64,000 nt of DNA from Archegozetes longisetosus (lineage: Eukaryota > Arthropoda > Arachnida > Sarcoptiformes > Trhypochthoniidae). This document shows, in pieces, positions 36,301-50,738 of the stretch. The position numbers were made by a program, and so were the translations under genes. The notes under the pieces were generated by a model that was not told where the DNA came from, made no database searches, and worked only from the letters and a program-made list of their open reading frames with translations. Position 1 is the stretch's first letter. The number at the start of each line of letters is the position of its first letter. Where the stretch lies: positions 4,085,129 to 4,149,128 of the forward strand of contig JAEMBT020000007.1 of the NCBI GenBank assembly GCA_018873245.2, given 5' to 3'.

Positions 36301-37223
36301 ACTGTTTCGAGGATTGAGTTTTAGACTTATTGGTGATAGAGATAGTCGAAGACTTCAGCCCAGAGGCCTAAGCGTTAAGCTGCCGTCTACTCGAGAAGGC
36401 AAGAAAGCTATGGAAGGTCTTCTTAGAAGAACTAGTTATCCCGACCCTAAAGATGTTGAGAATAAGGGTATGAGAAATTGAATTTTGAACTAAAAATCAG
36501 ATTTCTAAAGGTTATTGAATGCTTCATTAAAATATAGAATTGCAAAGGAATGAAAGCCAGGCTCATTCAGAACCGAAACTCTTCCGTAAGTCTACTCTTC
36601 ATATAAAACGACGCGAAAGCAGAAAAGGCAACAGTTCTGTGAACAGTAGTGGAGTTACGAGTTATGAAGCCTTAACAGAAGGAGTTACTGTTGACGACGA
36701 GCAACAGATTAAATCAGCGATTGCTAGAAAGCTGTCGTCTGACGGAGGCTCGGGTGCGTCTCGTTCTGATAGTCCAGAAAGAGATGAAGACAAACAAATG
36801 AAACATAGGCTTCAAAGACAAAAAGCTCAGAGTAGGAAAACGTTTAGGTTTAGAAAGTCTAGGCGTGGAGCAGGTTTTATGACCAATAAGGATGATGAAG
36901 AACAACGCGTTGAAGAAATACCCCTGACTAGTACTGTCACTACTTCTTCCACAAAGTCCACAAATCCTTCAAATGAAGTGGCATTGGCTGAAGAAGAGAG
37001 TTCTTCAATACTAGATCATAGCAGAGATCGTGAAGACAGCTCTTTGTCTCTATTGTCTCCTAAAAAAGATGGTAACAATGGTTCGAATGAATCACTTAAT
37101 GCTACGAACGAAAGTTCGGCTCTTTTGAAAACTGAGGACAAAACGATTACTGGTTCTCAAACTTCACTTCTTATGGTATTTCCATACGTTGACGACGACG
37201 GAAATGATGACATAAGAGTCTAA
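24349..37223 (+). CDS. UNC80: UNC80, scaffold of the NALCN sodium-leak channel complex
   Basis: Very large HEAT-repeat-like protein that stabilises NALCN with UNC79 at the neuronal membrane. Exons: 24349-24443, 24515-24664, 24829-25179, 25245-25363, 25478-25823, 25909-27629, 27693-27825, 28167-28194, 28274-29315, 29376-30296, 30902-32181, 32269-32899, 32963-33117, 33196-33870, 33950-34224, 34296-34406, 34508-35160, 35248-35577, 35672-35956, 36015-36467, 36538-37223. All junctions are GT-AG and phases agree. The sum is 10,440 nt (3479 residues; vertebrate protein ~3260). Landmarks: IPLPIQTFLWRQT, AETKLLYTLHWILLDA, SMATYLDVAVLRCLF, GCGEGHR, PVVARAAFYLECAHFVHRCN, LRHFLEKLTREKQ, HEDTQFSQIL, FYILHRKPFVLQMF, LRLAEIAHSLLKMAPYDPPT. 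Long Ser/Arg-rich linkers lie at ~26100-26650 and 36100-37200. Exon 8 is a 28-nt microexon. Confidence 0.96.
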
Positions 37224-37810
37224 TTGTTTTGTTTAAGTCTTAAACTATTATTAATGATTAATTGTTTATCGTTTAGATTGAATTATAAATAATTTTAATC
37301 AGTTATTATTGTTAATCAAAACTTTGAGTGTTTTCGTTGATATTTGAATTTAAGTGAACATAGTTTAAGAAAGTTTTTTCTATTGTTTTCAAATCAATGT
37401 TTATATTATACTGTTTTTAAGATTTTTGTTTAAAATAGATATAAATCAATGATAAAACTAATTGGAGTTTATTTAGAGTAAGTAGACTTTAAAATATTTT
37501 TTGAAAAAACCGCTTTAGACAAAACTAGCGCCAAAGTAGTGACTTAACTGAAGCTTATCAGATGCCAAACAATAATTAGGCCTTTATTCAAGCCTATGCT
37601 GCCTATCGAAATGTGGATTTTTGGTATCTAAAAAAGTACCAAATTTACGTGTCAAACGATTTCATATAATATATTCAAATCGTTGATGGATTGAAAAATG
37701 TGTTTCGGTTTGAATTGAAGCTGAAAGTAATACAAACAATTAAGAACAAAAACAAATAAATGGATAAATAATTGAAATAATAACTAAAGAGAAAAGTGAA
37801 GTGAAAAAGG
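37224..37810. other. UNC80-NUP107 intergenic region
   Basis: 587 bp without frames or repeats. It contains the UNC80 3' end and the NUP107 promoter region. The short distance and shared orientation suggest little independent regulatory space. Confidence 0.5.
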
Positions 37811-40800
37811 ATGGAAAGAAGTATTAACTCATTATATTATTCTTCACTACTATCAGAATCTCCATCTATTCGAGACAATACAAGCCGACATGCAAATAGA
37901 TTTTTCAGTAAGTCTTCAACCAATTCGTCAACTAATTGATAAATGAATTGATAAACCAAACCAACTTTATTTCACTCTAATCACTAACAGATTCGTTCGA
38001 GTCTTCGTCTATGCATTTGTTGCCACCACATTTGATCAATTCAACGGTTTATTTAAATCCTGCCAATGAAACACTTGTTGACAATCGCTTCGATTCCACT
38101 CTCTTTGATCCTACTAATGGTGCCATCGATGAAGACATGGCTCAAGAATCAGCTCTTTTAGAACCATGTCTTACTCTTTATCAGCAGTTCTTTGAAGCGA
38201 ATCAAAAGTACGCCATAAATGATGAGAACGTATTCATTATGTTAAAAGAATATGAACTTTTATGTTGCGATCATCTTACGGTTACTTCAAACTTGATTAA
38301 ATCCAAAGTCAGACATCTGTCAGAATCTGTTGATATGAATAAATTGGAAAATTTGTTGAGATTGGAGAGAAATAGTTGGCGTTTAGCTAAGATTTTATTT
38401 GAAGATAGGATCAGAGCTAGTGGTGATGTCGACGAAGATATGGTCATCGACGACATTATCACCAAAATGAGTGATAAAAAGCTGATTGAAAGGACCTTCG
38501 AAAGGGTCTCGAGTTTGAGACAAATGCAATTAGTCATTGATTGGTTAGAACAAAACCAAATCGATGATAACGAAGAAGTGACCAATGATAAGGTTGAGTT
38601 CTACTCAGAAGGTATGTATTAAAACTATTGATTTTTTATATTTTATATTAATTATTTGATCGTTTGACTTCAGGTCCGTATTCGTGGGAAAACACATTAC
38701 ATTCACTGAAAACTAAATCGGAAAACTATGCGAAAGACCGCGAATTGTGTTCAAATATGGATCCGGACGCAGCCATTCGCACAAAGAAACCACTCCATGA
38801 TCTCGACAAAGAAGATGAGAGCAGACTTTTTAGGTTTATATTCCATTTATTACGTGCCGGACAATTGTTTGAAGGAAAAGAAGTGGCACAACGATTAGGT
38901 CTCTATTTGTTTTTCAATTAGTTATTGATCTCGAGGAAGCTTTAGGGATTAAATGATTTTTACATTGACAATTAGGCTATCACTGGTTGTCGGCAGCACT
39001 TGAGGGTTGGATTTTACATCACGACCCCAACTATTTGAATGATTTTAGTTCCAATAGAAATCTGGATCCTATAGAAGGCAATCCTAATCGAGATCTTTGG
39101 AAATCTGTTTGTTGGCGATCTTCGAAAATTGAGGGAACGAATATCTATGAAAGAGCTATATTTGCTGTTTTGAGCGGAAATATCGCAACTGTTTTACCAC
39201 TTTGTACACGATGGACCGACAAGTTATGGGCATATTTCAAGTAATTTAGAGATTAACCTCAAGCTTTTATTGTTTGAATTAGCAATTTTCTATTCAAAAG
39301 GTGTTCGCTTGATGTTCATATCGAGTCAATATTAAGAGAAACAATTGTAGTGAAGCCGGAAGCAAAACCTCGATATAGGGTCGATTTACCTGATGCCTAT
39401 TGGGATAACAAATTGAGTGCTAGTGAAATGTTTAGGGAGATTGAGTCGCAAGGAAGCCTTTCATCAGTTGTTGAAGAAACATATCATCAATCCATTCAGA
39501 AGTTTGTTATACTAGGAGACATCGGAGCACTTATCGATCACTTGTACGAATGGTCCAAAATTATTAGTGATTTGCGAAAAAGAAAAAAGGAAGAGATCTC
39601 AACAGTACAGAGGTCAAGGTTGAAATTGAGTGATAAGTCAAATTCGCTCGTCGTTGAGCCACAACTGTTGAGATTTTTCGCTCACTTGGTGCTCACTTTG
39701 AGGTATTTATCATTACTTCGTGATTCAAATCTGAATTAAGTTTGAAAGCCTTTGAAATTATAAAATATTTTCTTTGTAGACAATTAAAGTTGAGTTCGAA
39801 TCGAGAAGAATTGTGTGTCGCAATACTAGAGACATATATATCTTATTTGATAGATTGTAAACAAATAGAATTAGTGGCGTATTATACGGCGCAACTGCCC
39901 AAACGTAATCAGATCAGTACTTTTGCTAAGTTGCTCGAAGGAATAGAAGACGAAAACGATAGAAAACTCTGTATAGTTCTAGCTAAGACTGCAAACCTAG
40001 ATATCAGTTCAATCACAGCAACAGTTGTTGACAATGTCAGAACCAAACCAGATGAAGATACGCTTAAATTATCAGCTGAGTTGTCGAACTTTACTAGTGC
40101 TGAAGATAAGAAAAAGATTAATTCATTGGATTGGCTTCTGTTCAGTGAAGTTCAACAATACAGTGAAGCCCTAAAGCAAGCTAATTCTTTAATGAGAAGC
40201 TTTTTATTAATGAGAAAGGTGGACGCAGCCAAGGAAACATTCATGAAATTACCTGAAGAAATCATAGATAATCTTTTCAGACAGTGGAGACATAAAACTG
40301 GCAAAAAAGAGCTCAACGCAGACGATGACAACGCAGTTCGCGAATATCTTTGCCATAAGGCCTACTTTCAAGCAAATGATGCCTTTTCTGATTGGTATTG
40401 TATTTAAAATAAGCTAGAATTGTATATTTTATTAATTTTGATTTGATTTTTTGATAAAAAGGTCGTATTGTTTACATAATTCCAAACCTAAAGAACCTCC
40501 AAAGCCTACGTCAACTCGTTTTATGGATAAAGTGGCTTATGAGCACTCACTCAAACAGTACGAAATGGAAACAAATCACTGGAAAGAGATGTTGAAGCAA
40601 CAGGGAAAGTTAGCCGCAGATAAAATAGTCAACGTTCTACTCTTCCCGGATGGCAACGGATGGATGTCTGACCTGAGAGAAGATGGCACTAAAGATGAGA
40701 CAAGAGCTCATCAATTGGAACAACTCAGAAAACAATATATTCCTCATCTCGTATTCATCGCTCATTCTGTTCACCATTCATCTAATAACTTAGTCGAATG

Positions 40801-40954
40801 TCTCAAAATTGCTGATATTGTTGCAGATGAACGTAAGGCTATTTATAAGACATTTTCACGCGAACTATTGATCGATTTGTTGAAGAAGTTCAGAGAAACT
40901 TCTATTGCTTTGCTCAATCAATCGCCTGATCCGTTGGGATATCATACGCTTTGA
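37811..40954 (+). CDS. NUP107: Nucleoporin Nup107 (Nup84/Nup100 family)
   Basis: Structural subunit of the nuclear-pore Y (Nup107-160) complex, binding Nup133 through its C-terminus. Exons: 37811-37907, 37991-38611, 38674-38898, 38976-39240, 39301-39702, 39780-40394, 40462-40954. All are GT-AG, phases agree, and 2718 nt give 905 residues (animal proteins ~900-925). The start MERSINSLYYSS was chosen because it is the first in-frame ATG and splices in phase at FFS|GTAAGT. Landmarks: GYHWLSAALEGWILHHDPN, RDLWKSVCWR, AIFAVLSGN, IYEWSK-like YEWSKIISDL, and C-terminal FSRELLIDLLKKFRETSIAL. The all-helical composition fits the alpha-solenoid fold. Confidence 0.94.
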
Positions 40955-41048
40955 ATAATTTATAACTTTTCTAATAGATATAAATAATTTTTTCAATTTA
41001 TCTACTTTTGAAAACTACATTTTATGTCACAAGTGATTGTTATATTTC

Positions 41049-41054
41049 AATAAA
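41049..41054 (+). promoter_or_regulatory. Probable NUP107 polyadenylation signal (AATAAA)
   Basis: The canonical hexamer lies about 95 nt after the NUP107 stop, followed by a T/G-rich stretch (aaagttttgttcg). It is the first AATAAA downstream of the gene. Confidence 0.5.
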
Positions 41055-44000
41055 TTCATAGCAAAATCAAAGTTTTGTTCGCTTGATCTCATGATCGAAA
41101 TTAGAGGTTAGTTAGAAATAAGTGTGTCTTCAAAGATGAGCACAAAAATGGGATATTAGGCGAATACATGATATCTGAGCCGAGCTTTTGTCACCAATAA
41201 TAAATAGAAACTCGAAATAATTACTATAGTTTGGCTTTGAGTGGAGAATCATAAGTTTACTGATAGCTTTACTGATCCTGGCCTTTAGTTTGTCCTTCAC
41301 TTAGATTTTCATCTAATATTGATTTGAGTACTTATAAGTCTTCTGAGCCTAACTGTCTATCACTTTACAGCTTCTTATTTGTATTGAGCGGAACAAAATT
41401 TGAAGATTTATTCTGTAAGTGAGTCTAGGTCTATAACAATAAGAATTTATTACAACAGAATTTCCAACAGATATTTCCATAAATCACACTCTGTTATGTA
41501 TAGAATTAGAGTTTTTTGGTGAACAAAATGATTTATGAATATGATTGAAAAGTAATATATAAGAAATTTTTTTCATATTATTGCTTAATGTAGTAGTGAG
41601 ATAAGTCTATAGCAAATAAATCATTTGAGCCAAAGTGGATTTTCTTTTGCTTACTTCGCTCCAAGTTTCGTATATTTTTTATCTGAAATTTCTCACAAAT
41701 ATTTACATTAAAAATTCACTCTTTTCAAAGTAAAAGTAGTTTTTTGAGGAATCGATCAGTTTCTTTAAGGAATTCTTATGATATTTTTGAGCATTTGTTA
41801 CAATTCTAAAGAATTTGAAATAATAATTGTCAGCCTTTGAGAAGAAAAAGTTGAGAAATGAGAATATGAATAGTGTTGAAAAGTGCATACAAATAATTGA
41901 AAAAGAAATAGATTTTGAGAAATAGATTGATTTTTATGAAACATTTTAGCGATGCTCGAGGAATCAATATTTCGGAAAGTAATATAGGGTTTAAGGTAAT
42001 AGCTTTTAAAGTTGCACAATTTCACAGTATAATTTATTACGAATCGTTAGGCGAGTACTATCATTAATCATAAACAACTTCAAGGTAGAGAACGATATAA
42101 TTTCTCAGCTCTAATACCAATAGTTTGGTATCTAATTCCTTTTTGACATTGAATGATATGAAGATTACTAGGCGATTCTTTTCAAGTCATTATTTTGGTG
42201 TTCAATATCTGTTGGACACGTCATTTAAATGATGTTTAATTAACTGATTTTCAGGTTCAGTAGTAAAGGCAAAAGTAGTTTAGTTTAGATGAATTACTAC
42301 TAAGTTCAAAAGTGATTTCAATGAAACATTTGTAACTTTTTAGTTGATTATTTTAAAGAGAAGAGAATATCTTCATGTAATTTTAGTGATTGTATTATTG
42401 TGAGACTTGTACTTATTGAGCACTTGCGGTCTTATTATGTGATTATTTAGTATTAGTATTGCTAGTATTGATGTGAAAACTAATAGCTGACTGATATTAG
42501 AAGCCTCAGGAAAGACTAACTCTAATCGAATTGCTTTTATGCGATCAATACGCAAAAATGGATACAATGCTTGAAAAGTCTCATAATATTTCTCTAATAG
42601 TGCTTACCATTAGCAAATGCTACTTCAAATTGGATATGAATTTGGTTTCTAAGCAAAACTTTTATTATATCGATGCGCTGCCAAAATATAGATCAACTCT
42701 TTTATGATAAGCAATAGAAGTTATAAAAATTTTTATTGCTATTGAACTCTATCCATAATTTACTTTCGTATCTATATGCAGTTATTTTATGCCGTCATCA
42801 ATTGAAAAATCAATAAATATTCTGATATCAATCATATTTAACAACAATCCATTAATACTTAGTCAAGGATTGGATCAAAATCTATAACTTTGTCAAAAGC
42901 TAACAAATAATTGATAGCTTAAGTCAGTTTAACGAGAAAGTTGTCAACGTTTTTGTGTGACTTTCGAGACTAGAGCGTGAGGAACACACGAGCCGTCAAT
43001 AGTATGGATTCAGAAGTAATTTGAGGAGTCATTTAGCATAAGAAAACAAAGCAAAGCATAAGACCATAGTTTCTTTCAAGATGTTTCTAGTGACGAGTCC
43101 TTCAAAATATCGACTGAACATCAGATGAAATGTATGTCAATAGTGAAGCATAAGTGACTAACTCGTAAGAAACGTAATATTCTTCTCGTCTTTGCTCGTC
43201 TTTGCATATAATGCTCTCTAATTTGATCGATAAACAAAAGCGAAACTTTTCTTTATTTATCTTATTAATCAATTGGAACTAAACTATGATATAGTGGATA
43301 AGTCAAAAACATGTGCGTGCACGAACACATTACGAACCTATTTGGAACTTGTTTGTCACTCTTTTCAATTCGATATAGAAATGAACGTTTAATTTAGAGT
43401 AGATTTAAAAATACTGCCAAAATTTTCTTTATCACTTACTAATCAATAAGTCTTATAATTATTCAAATCAACTTCAATCAAAGTCAATTCAACTCACTTT
43501 CATCAAAAATAACTGATTGAAAATATCTGAAATTAGAGTTTTTAAATTTAACGTTTTATTGTACTTTCCCTATGAGAACACATTTTTGACTTTTCAGTGC
43601 TATTCACAATAACAGGAAACCTAATTGGATCTAAACCTAATTGACTTTGTTGAGTAAATTTAAGTTAGTCTTCAAACCAAAGTCAATGATTCACAACTTA
43701 ATAGACTATAAGATTTTCCAATAAATATCAATTCTATTTTGAGTATCTAAAGTATTTTCTAATTATGAAGGTTTTTGACTTTATGAATCTTTATCTCGTC
43801 TGGTCTTATATTTTAAACAAAGTTGTACATCTTATGCCGTCTGATCTAGTGGATTAGAGAAACTTTCATCTCTGAACTCTGAACTACTTGAGCCTTATCT
43901 TAGGATTAGGGCACATGATTTATGTTAAAATATTTAAATTACAGGCCATGCCTTTCACTTAAACTTTTGCGAATTGATCTCTTCTCGTCTGATAAGATCA

Positions 44001-44260
44001 GATATGTGGAGATTGTACAAGATTTTCCACGAGACCAGATCTGGTTTCCATGACAAGTACTCTAACTCCTTTCTAGCCCTATATTTATAAATCGATTTTT
44101 GATACCTGTTTACACTCTAATCACTCTCAATTTATGCTCTGTTTCGCAATCTTTTTTAATACTGAAAGTCTTTTGTGTGATCACATCGAATCTTTTGTTT
44201 GATCTGCAATAAAGATATTTCGAAAATAGAATTCGTAACAAGTTTGATGCTTAATTTGGA

Positions 44261-44493
44261 ACACTTGAAAACTTAATAATCTTTAATAGCAACAAAAAAA
44301 GAGGTTGCTATGTCAACCTACCTATGATGAGCGTCAATTAGTTGCTAAATTTGATTTGTATTTTGCGAACATTACTACGTTCAGTATGAAGTGTTTGTTA
44401 ATATTTCAACATATGATCTGATGGAAAGCATCCCATGACAATCTGGTTGCATCACTTCTGGCTGTTATAGGTGATTATTGACATTTTGAGTGT
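44261..44493. mobile_element. Small inverted-repeat element, family A copy 1
   Basis: Starts acacttgaaaacttaataat and ends with the imperfect complement (...gattattgacattttgagtgt). Shares ends and internal words (atagcaac, gttgc) with the elements at 49171, 53089 and 58928. Confidence 0.55.
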
Positions 44494-47400
44494 ACCTCAT
44501 ATGCTATTAATGCTATAACTTTTGCTGTACACAAGAGAACATAATGAAAAGTTTTGTTCTGTTTTCTAATAACGAAAGTTATACCCTATTCAACGTAATG
44601 ACAAAAGTTTAGGTTAAAAAATCCAAACACGAAACAACTATTTTTTGTTCGGATTCATATCTATCTGTAGAAATCATAACTTCATTTAATAAATCCTAAG
44701 AAAGAATATGATTATTTTAGATATGAGATGACAAATATTTATCTTAATCTTATCCTTAACTGAAAACAGTATGTAAGACACACGCAATCGATATATGTTT
44801 ATAGTGAGAGAGCCTGAGGTAGGCTTTCATGCCTTTGAATATATTGCAGGACATGATAAAGTTTGACATTATTAGAAAAGTAAGAGCACACAAAACGGCT
44901 GGAAATGCAATTTCGTCAAAGATGTCATTTAGAGCTATAGACCAAAATGCTCCAGATATTGATTTATAGCTCAAAAATATCATTACCTTAGTTGACAATC
45001 TCTTGTTTGGACTCTCAAACTCTTCTAAAAACTTTTAATAGACTTTCGCAACACTGAAATATGAATTACTTTTATCTCATGCTATTCTCTAAAAAATGTA
45101 CTCTTATTTACCGTTATCTTAATTATTCATTAACTTTGAAACTGAGTCTCAGTCTACTTTATCTTATCATTAAAATAACGATTGTTTGCAAAAATGACAC
45201 ACAATCTAATGGTCTTAAAAAAATATATTAGCTTTTGGTTAAAGCCTAGACGTTGACTGAAGAGACGATCGAAACAAATGAAACACTGAGAAAAGTCTAT
45301 AAGAAAACATTAGAGCCGTTTCACAAATGTTTGACATGAATCAGTGATTCTATCTGTTTCGAGATCAATAGAGATATATGACGAAAATGAGTAAACAAAA
45401 TTTGGCAGTCAACAGAGTTGAGTGAAGTGTAACAAAGCCAAACTTTTATTAGTTATCATCAATTCCGACTCATTCGCTCCGGTCATTTAGCGAATGAAAA
45501 GAAAAAAATAATCAGTCACTAGCCAGGAAAAGGGCTTTATAAAATTGAAATGAAACTAAATAAGCAAAAGACTGGTGAAAATATCCAAACTTTATCCAAA
45601 CATTGACAGCATAGCGATAAAACTTTATGAAGAGCAACATGAAATGAGATTTTGTTGGGACGACTTATGATATGTGTTACATAACGAAAAATGAAACTGA
45701 GGACAGTATGATTGAAGCATTTGCTTCTTATGAGATTGCGACCCACACAAAATAATATAAGTAGAAGCTTTACAATACTTAGTAAGAATTTTTAATTTAA
45801 ATCAATTGCAATGATTTTCGTGAAATGACTCAAGCAAACTTGTGTTGACGATTCTGCTAAATATTCAGCACAAGGAGTATTAAATATTAAATTTTTTGCA
45901 AAGAGATTATCCACAAGAAAATGATTTACTGTAGCCTCGCAATTGTCGTACATAAGATCGTTGTTAAGTGGAACACTAAATCAAGTATACTATGAAAAAT
46001 CAGATCAAAAGTAATGAAACAAATACCATTTATGTCTGAGAATTTGTTAACAAAAAATCAATATTATAGCCATAATGACTGTTACACTGCTACAGTAATC
46101 TATTCTTCTCGTGATCACTATTGGATTAATAAATTTAGTCTTAAGCTCATAAGCAGTAGACATGATTTCTTCATAACCAGAGTTACTACAAAACCATAGC
46201 AACAGAAGAACTTTCATTCTGGCCATTGATTTTTGAGTTAGATCTGAACTGAATTAATAAATTATATCTGAGCTTACAATACCCGCACTGCAGTATGAAA
46301 GCCATTAAGTTTTCTCATACTGCGTATGACTTCTTAACGACTCAATACTACGTGAAGAAGTCTTTCGAGTTCTCTAATTACTTAAGAGTAATAACTTTGA
46401 GAAAGTGAATGTCAGAATTAATTTGCATAATTTTGCAATTGAAAACTTAATACAAATAAATTCTGGCTCAAGTCAACAATGTTTAGTTCAAGCATTACTA
46501 TTCAAGTAACTAATGATGAGACTAAGTCTCAAAGCAGTAGAGTATTGCTCAATGCTTTATAACGAGGCTTAAATTACAAGTTTGCATAATAGACACAAAT
46601 AATAGTAAATCGTTCAAATTCAGGGCAAAGGATAGTATTGAAGCGATGCGTGTTCTCAGTTCGTTTCTCATCAATTCTGTTGCAATTCCGTTGCAGCTGA
46701 TTTAAGTGTAGCATAGGATTTGATTCGATGGTCGGCTTGTTTAATCAACTGTTGCCGATTTGTATTGAGTAACAGTTTCTCATAGGTTCGAAACTCTCAC
46801 TTTTGTTTAAGAGGGTTTCCAACAGTTAAGTAAGTTTTTAAAGATTTCATTTATAGCTAGTGCGCAACCTTTATATCACTTTAGAATCTCATAAATAGGT
46901 TTCATGAGATGAAAAGGATCCAAGAGTGACATAAAAATCTCGTTTTTCTTGATTTCTTTTTTTATTGCTGTCAGAATAAGAGTCTAAGTCAAATGTTGAG
47001 TCATAAAAATGTTTTAGCTTCTACTATATTTCTATCACATAAAATTATCTTTTATTTTAAGTAAATTATTACTCTTTCAACTATTTGGTTGTTTTAGTTC
47101 TCGAGATTTATGAAAAATCAATTTTGACGCTTTCTTAACAAGTTCAGTTTTCTACATTTCAACTATTACTCAATTAGTTATCTTTTAAGCAACATATTTA
47201 TTCTCACAATTAATAATTTAGTAGTTTTTCGTACTTTCGTATCAAATGATCAGCAATTCAGCTTAATTCGACTATTTTGACTCAGGAGAATTCTAGACAT
47301 TTTCTCTTTGCAAGTGTTTTGATTTATACGAAGCTAAAACATATTCTATTTACATTTAAGTTTGCACAAAAATTTAATCGAAAATTCAATAGACCAATAC

Positions 47401-48430
47401 AAATAGATTATGATTCGAGTTTTCATTCGCTTTCATTCAATCAAATTAATTGATTGCGTGATCATATAATTTTCGAGCAAATATATAATTCTCGAAATCT
47501 TATTACACTATTCCTTTGTGAAAAAAATCATTTCATCCTTTGTATAGTCTTACAACTAGTTTTTTGTACAAATCACAAAAAATAACACGCGATCTCATCA
47601 AGACTTTTGTTATCGTTTGAACCCAAACTGAATTATTCAGAATCTCGATTTACGTGGTTAAAAATTATTTATGGTTTATTATCAATTTTTTCTCTATAAA
47701 GTATGTTTTATATATGCATGGAATCGTTCCGATAAGAGTTATTCAAATGAAACGATTGACTTCTTGTCTGGATAAAACGGAGTTATTCTAATATTATGCT
47801 TTGACGCAAGAAAACTTGATTTTGCTGACACCGAACTAAATTCTTAGAAATTCAACTAACACTCTGTGCGAATATTAAGGGTAAATGATGTTAGAAATGA
47901 ATGCTTAATGTATGCATGAGCTTATGGAATGCAATTTCAAAAACTTCATGCATGAAATCTACGGCAAACACGGACTGAAAAAATTCAAATATGCAGATAT
48001 ATACAGAATATGTTATAATGCTTCCATGAAGAATATGCTTTATATCATGCTCTGTACAACTTCTCGAATAAATGATTCATAATTTGTCTCAAAATTTTGA
48101 AAAAGTTTTAAGTTAAAATACTTTATGCATTAAACAATTGCAATTAAGTATCAGATTGGCTTAGCAATTAGCTAATTTCGATTCAAATTAAACTTTTCTG
48201 TGGATTAAATTTTTAATTTATTCGCATTCATGACATTCAAAGCTCGGAATCTTTTTAGAGTTTTGAAATTATTTGATAGTAGTCTGACATTTGCGGAGGA
48301 TTTTTGAATAATAAAGTAATATAAAACTCACTCCTGACTAAAAATATGAAGCATTAAATTATGAATAAAATACGGACGGAATAAGCAAATAGTAATAATT
48401 TAGATTAAATTACAAAACTTTTGCTGAGAT

Positions 48431-48618
48431 ACAGTGTCGAAGCCAGGAATTTCAAGTGGGCGCACCTTTCATATTCAATTTGATTTAACAAATACCTTTC
48501 CGATTGAAACCTACTGTGTTGCGATTTTAAATGTGAATTGTTTAGTATTTTTACTTTATTTCGTAGTAATTATAACAATTTAAGAGAATTTTACATTGAA
48601 AAGTTAAGTTAGCGACAG
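48431..48618. mobile_element. Fragment of an element with CAGTGNCGAAGCC-type terminus
   Basis: Begins CAGTGTCGAAGCCAGGAATT and continues to gggcgcacc. This matches the inverted right end of the element at 56966-57209 (CAGTGACGAAGTTAGAAATT). The other end is weak (gcgacag near 48618). Confidence 0.4.
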
Positions 48619-49170
48619 ACTTGAGTTGGAAATATTTGTGCACTCTCGGTTCTTACTGACTTCTCAGCTATTATGTCATAGCTTCGCCAGATGTAAAAAT
48701 ATAGTTTAGTAAAAGCAAGAATGAGCTCACTTGTCAAAATAACTTTTAAAGAACTCGCTATAAACTAATCCTCCAAAGAATTGCTGAAAATTAAAAGTTT
48801 TAGATTTAAGTTTATGACTAATTCAAGAAGCAATAAATGGAGTTTATTTATTATGCAAATAGAAAACTTAATTATTAATCTAGTATTTTATATTACGAGG
48901 CGAGATCAGAGCAAGCAAAAAACAAAAATAATAAGTGTACAGTGAATGGGCAGTAAAAACAACATCCAAATAAATTGATGGCATTATGTGTGAGAAGCAA
49001 TTTCACATTAAATAAACTGTAATATTCACTAGTATTATAACTGCATATTTTTCTTTCGGAGCCTTCACTTATCGATCGCTTTTTGGCCACTAGGAGTTAG
49101 CTCTTATTTAAACTGCGTGATCACTATTTGTACAGTAGAGCAAACTATATCTACAATACTTCTATATTAT

Positions 49171-49416
49171 GTACGCTTGAAAACTTCATAATCTTCAATA
49201 GCAACAAGAAATAGGCTGTTGCTACGTTAATCTCTTTTGATATAACTGTAATGTGCACCAATTTGTTGCCAAGTTTGATATGTATTTTGCTTTCACTGCA
49301 ATATTGAATTATGAAGTAAGTTCTGAATATACTCAATATTATGGCCTAATGAAGGCACGTCATCACAACATATCGCCTCTGACTGCTATCAACGGTTACT
49401 AAATTTTTGAGTGTAC
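49171..49416. mobile_element. Small inverted-repeat element, family A copy 2
   Basis: Ends are GTACGCTTGAAAACTT and AAATTTTTGAGTGTAC, with atagcaac / gttgctatcaac-type inner inverted words. This is the clearest copy for defining the family terminus GTACRCTYRAAAA. Confidence 0.6.
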
Positions 49417-50515
49417 CTGAACTTGTTCTATATATTTGAAAAAGCTTCTCTCAACTGATCAAACAAATTCATCAGAACGTGAATTTCAGAAAATTTTTTT
49501 CGATCACAACTTGTGATAAATTTTTTTTAATGTACTACTTTCTATAACAGAGAAGCGATAAGAAGAGTAATTATTGGCTGAAATTTTTTATATCATAGTA
49601 AATAATTCAGTTAATAGTAGAGACATTTACGGAATGCGTATTGTTAGTAATTGGATGAAAACGTTATTTGATTAATTCAAATAAACAAGTTGAATCCAAA
49701 ACTTTGATATTTGACTTACTTAATAGATTAGTACATAATCATAGATCAACAGCGTTTTTAATCAAATAACTTTTGGTCAAAACTTTTTTATGTATGAAGT
49801 GAATGTAAGATAAGAATTATTATAATTTAACTTTTTTATAGACTCTGCATTAAGTGGTAAGTGATTGATGAATGGATTGGCTTTTGTGACTGTAAGATAG
49901 AGTAAGTGTGAACAAGTTGTTCAAAGTCTCCATACATTAATGAAAATGACTTGCATCGGATTATGATCTTCGAAACAGTTAGAGGTTTAGCAGCTATTTC
50001 TAGCACAAAAATTGTTGCTTAATCTCTTATTTTTTCATAACTTTGATGGAAATCTCATTAACAGATGTTTCAAGTTTAAGCAAACCTTAAAATTAAGTTA
50101 TAACTTATTTTCAAGATAAGTTAAAGTTGACACTGAAGGCAAAGTTTTACATTCTTCTAGATAGGATAGAAATTGAATTCAAAGTTTTTGGAGCAGAAAT
50201 TCTATTGTGAACTAATATAATGTATTACTTGTATAACACATTTTGAAAAGCACTTAACTCTTTATGGCACACTTTATTCTGAAATTCTCTCAATATATTC
50301 TTGATGTTCAAACTAGGATTTTAGGAATGCTTTTCTATTTTCAACAATTATTTCTCAATTAGTTGAGCCAAAGATTCTTGAGTAACCACTTTTCATTCTT
50401 ATAAAATCAGGTGACTTTTATTCATTAGTTCAATACCACGTCAAATCTTTGATATTCTTTACTTTAGCTTTGAGGCTTTTTGAATATTCATGATCTGTAT
50501 TTTACTTATCTAAAT

Positions 50516-50738
50516 TCCGATATGAACTTTATCTGAAAAATGTACTGCAGAGAAAATGAAACATAATACTGTTCAATTCAAAACTGAAAGACAATATAAC
50601 TACACTTTTAATGAGATTTTATCTAGCTTGTATCTATTAAAATATGCTCACTTTAGATCATAGTTTTCTTAACTTTAACTTTTCATATACACTAGTTTTC
50701 TAGACCGTACATTTTTCAGATAAAGTTTCATATCCGCC
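50516..50738. mobile_element. 223-bp inverted-repeat element
   Basis: ccgatatgaactttatctga followed by aaaatgtac on the left pairs with gtacatttttcagataaagt and ttcatatccg on the right. The ~30-bp terminal repeat has 1-2 mismatches. No coding sequence. Confidence 0.6.
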
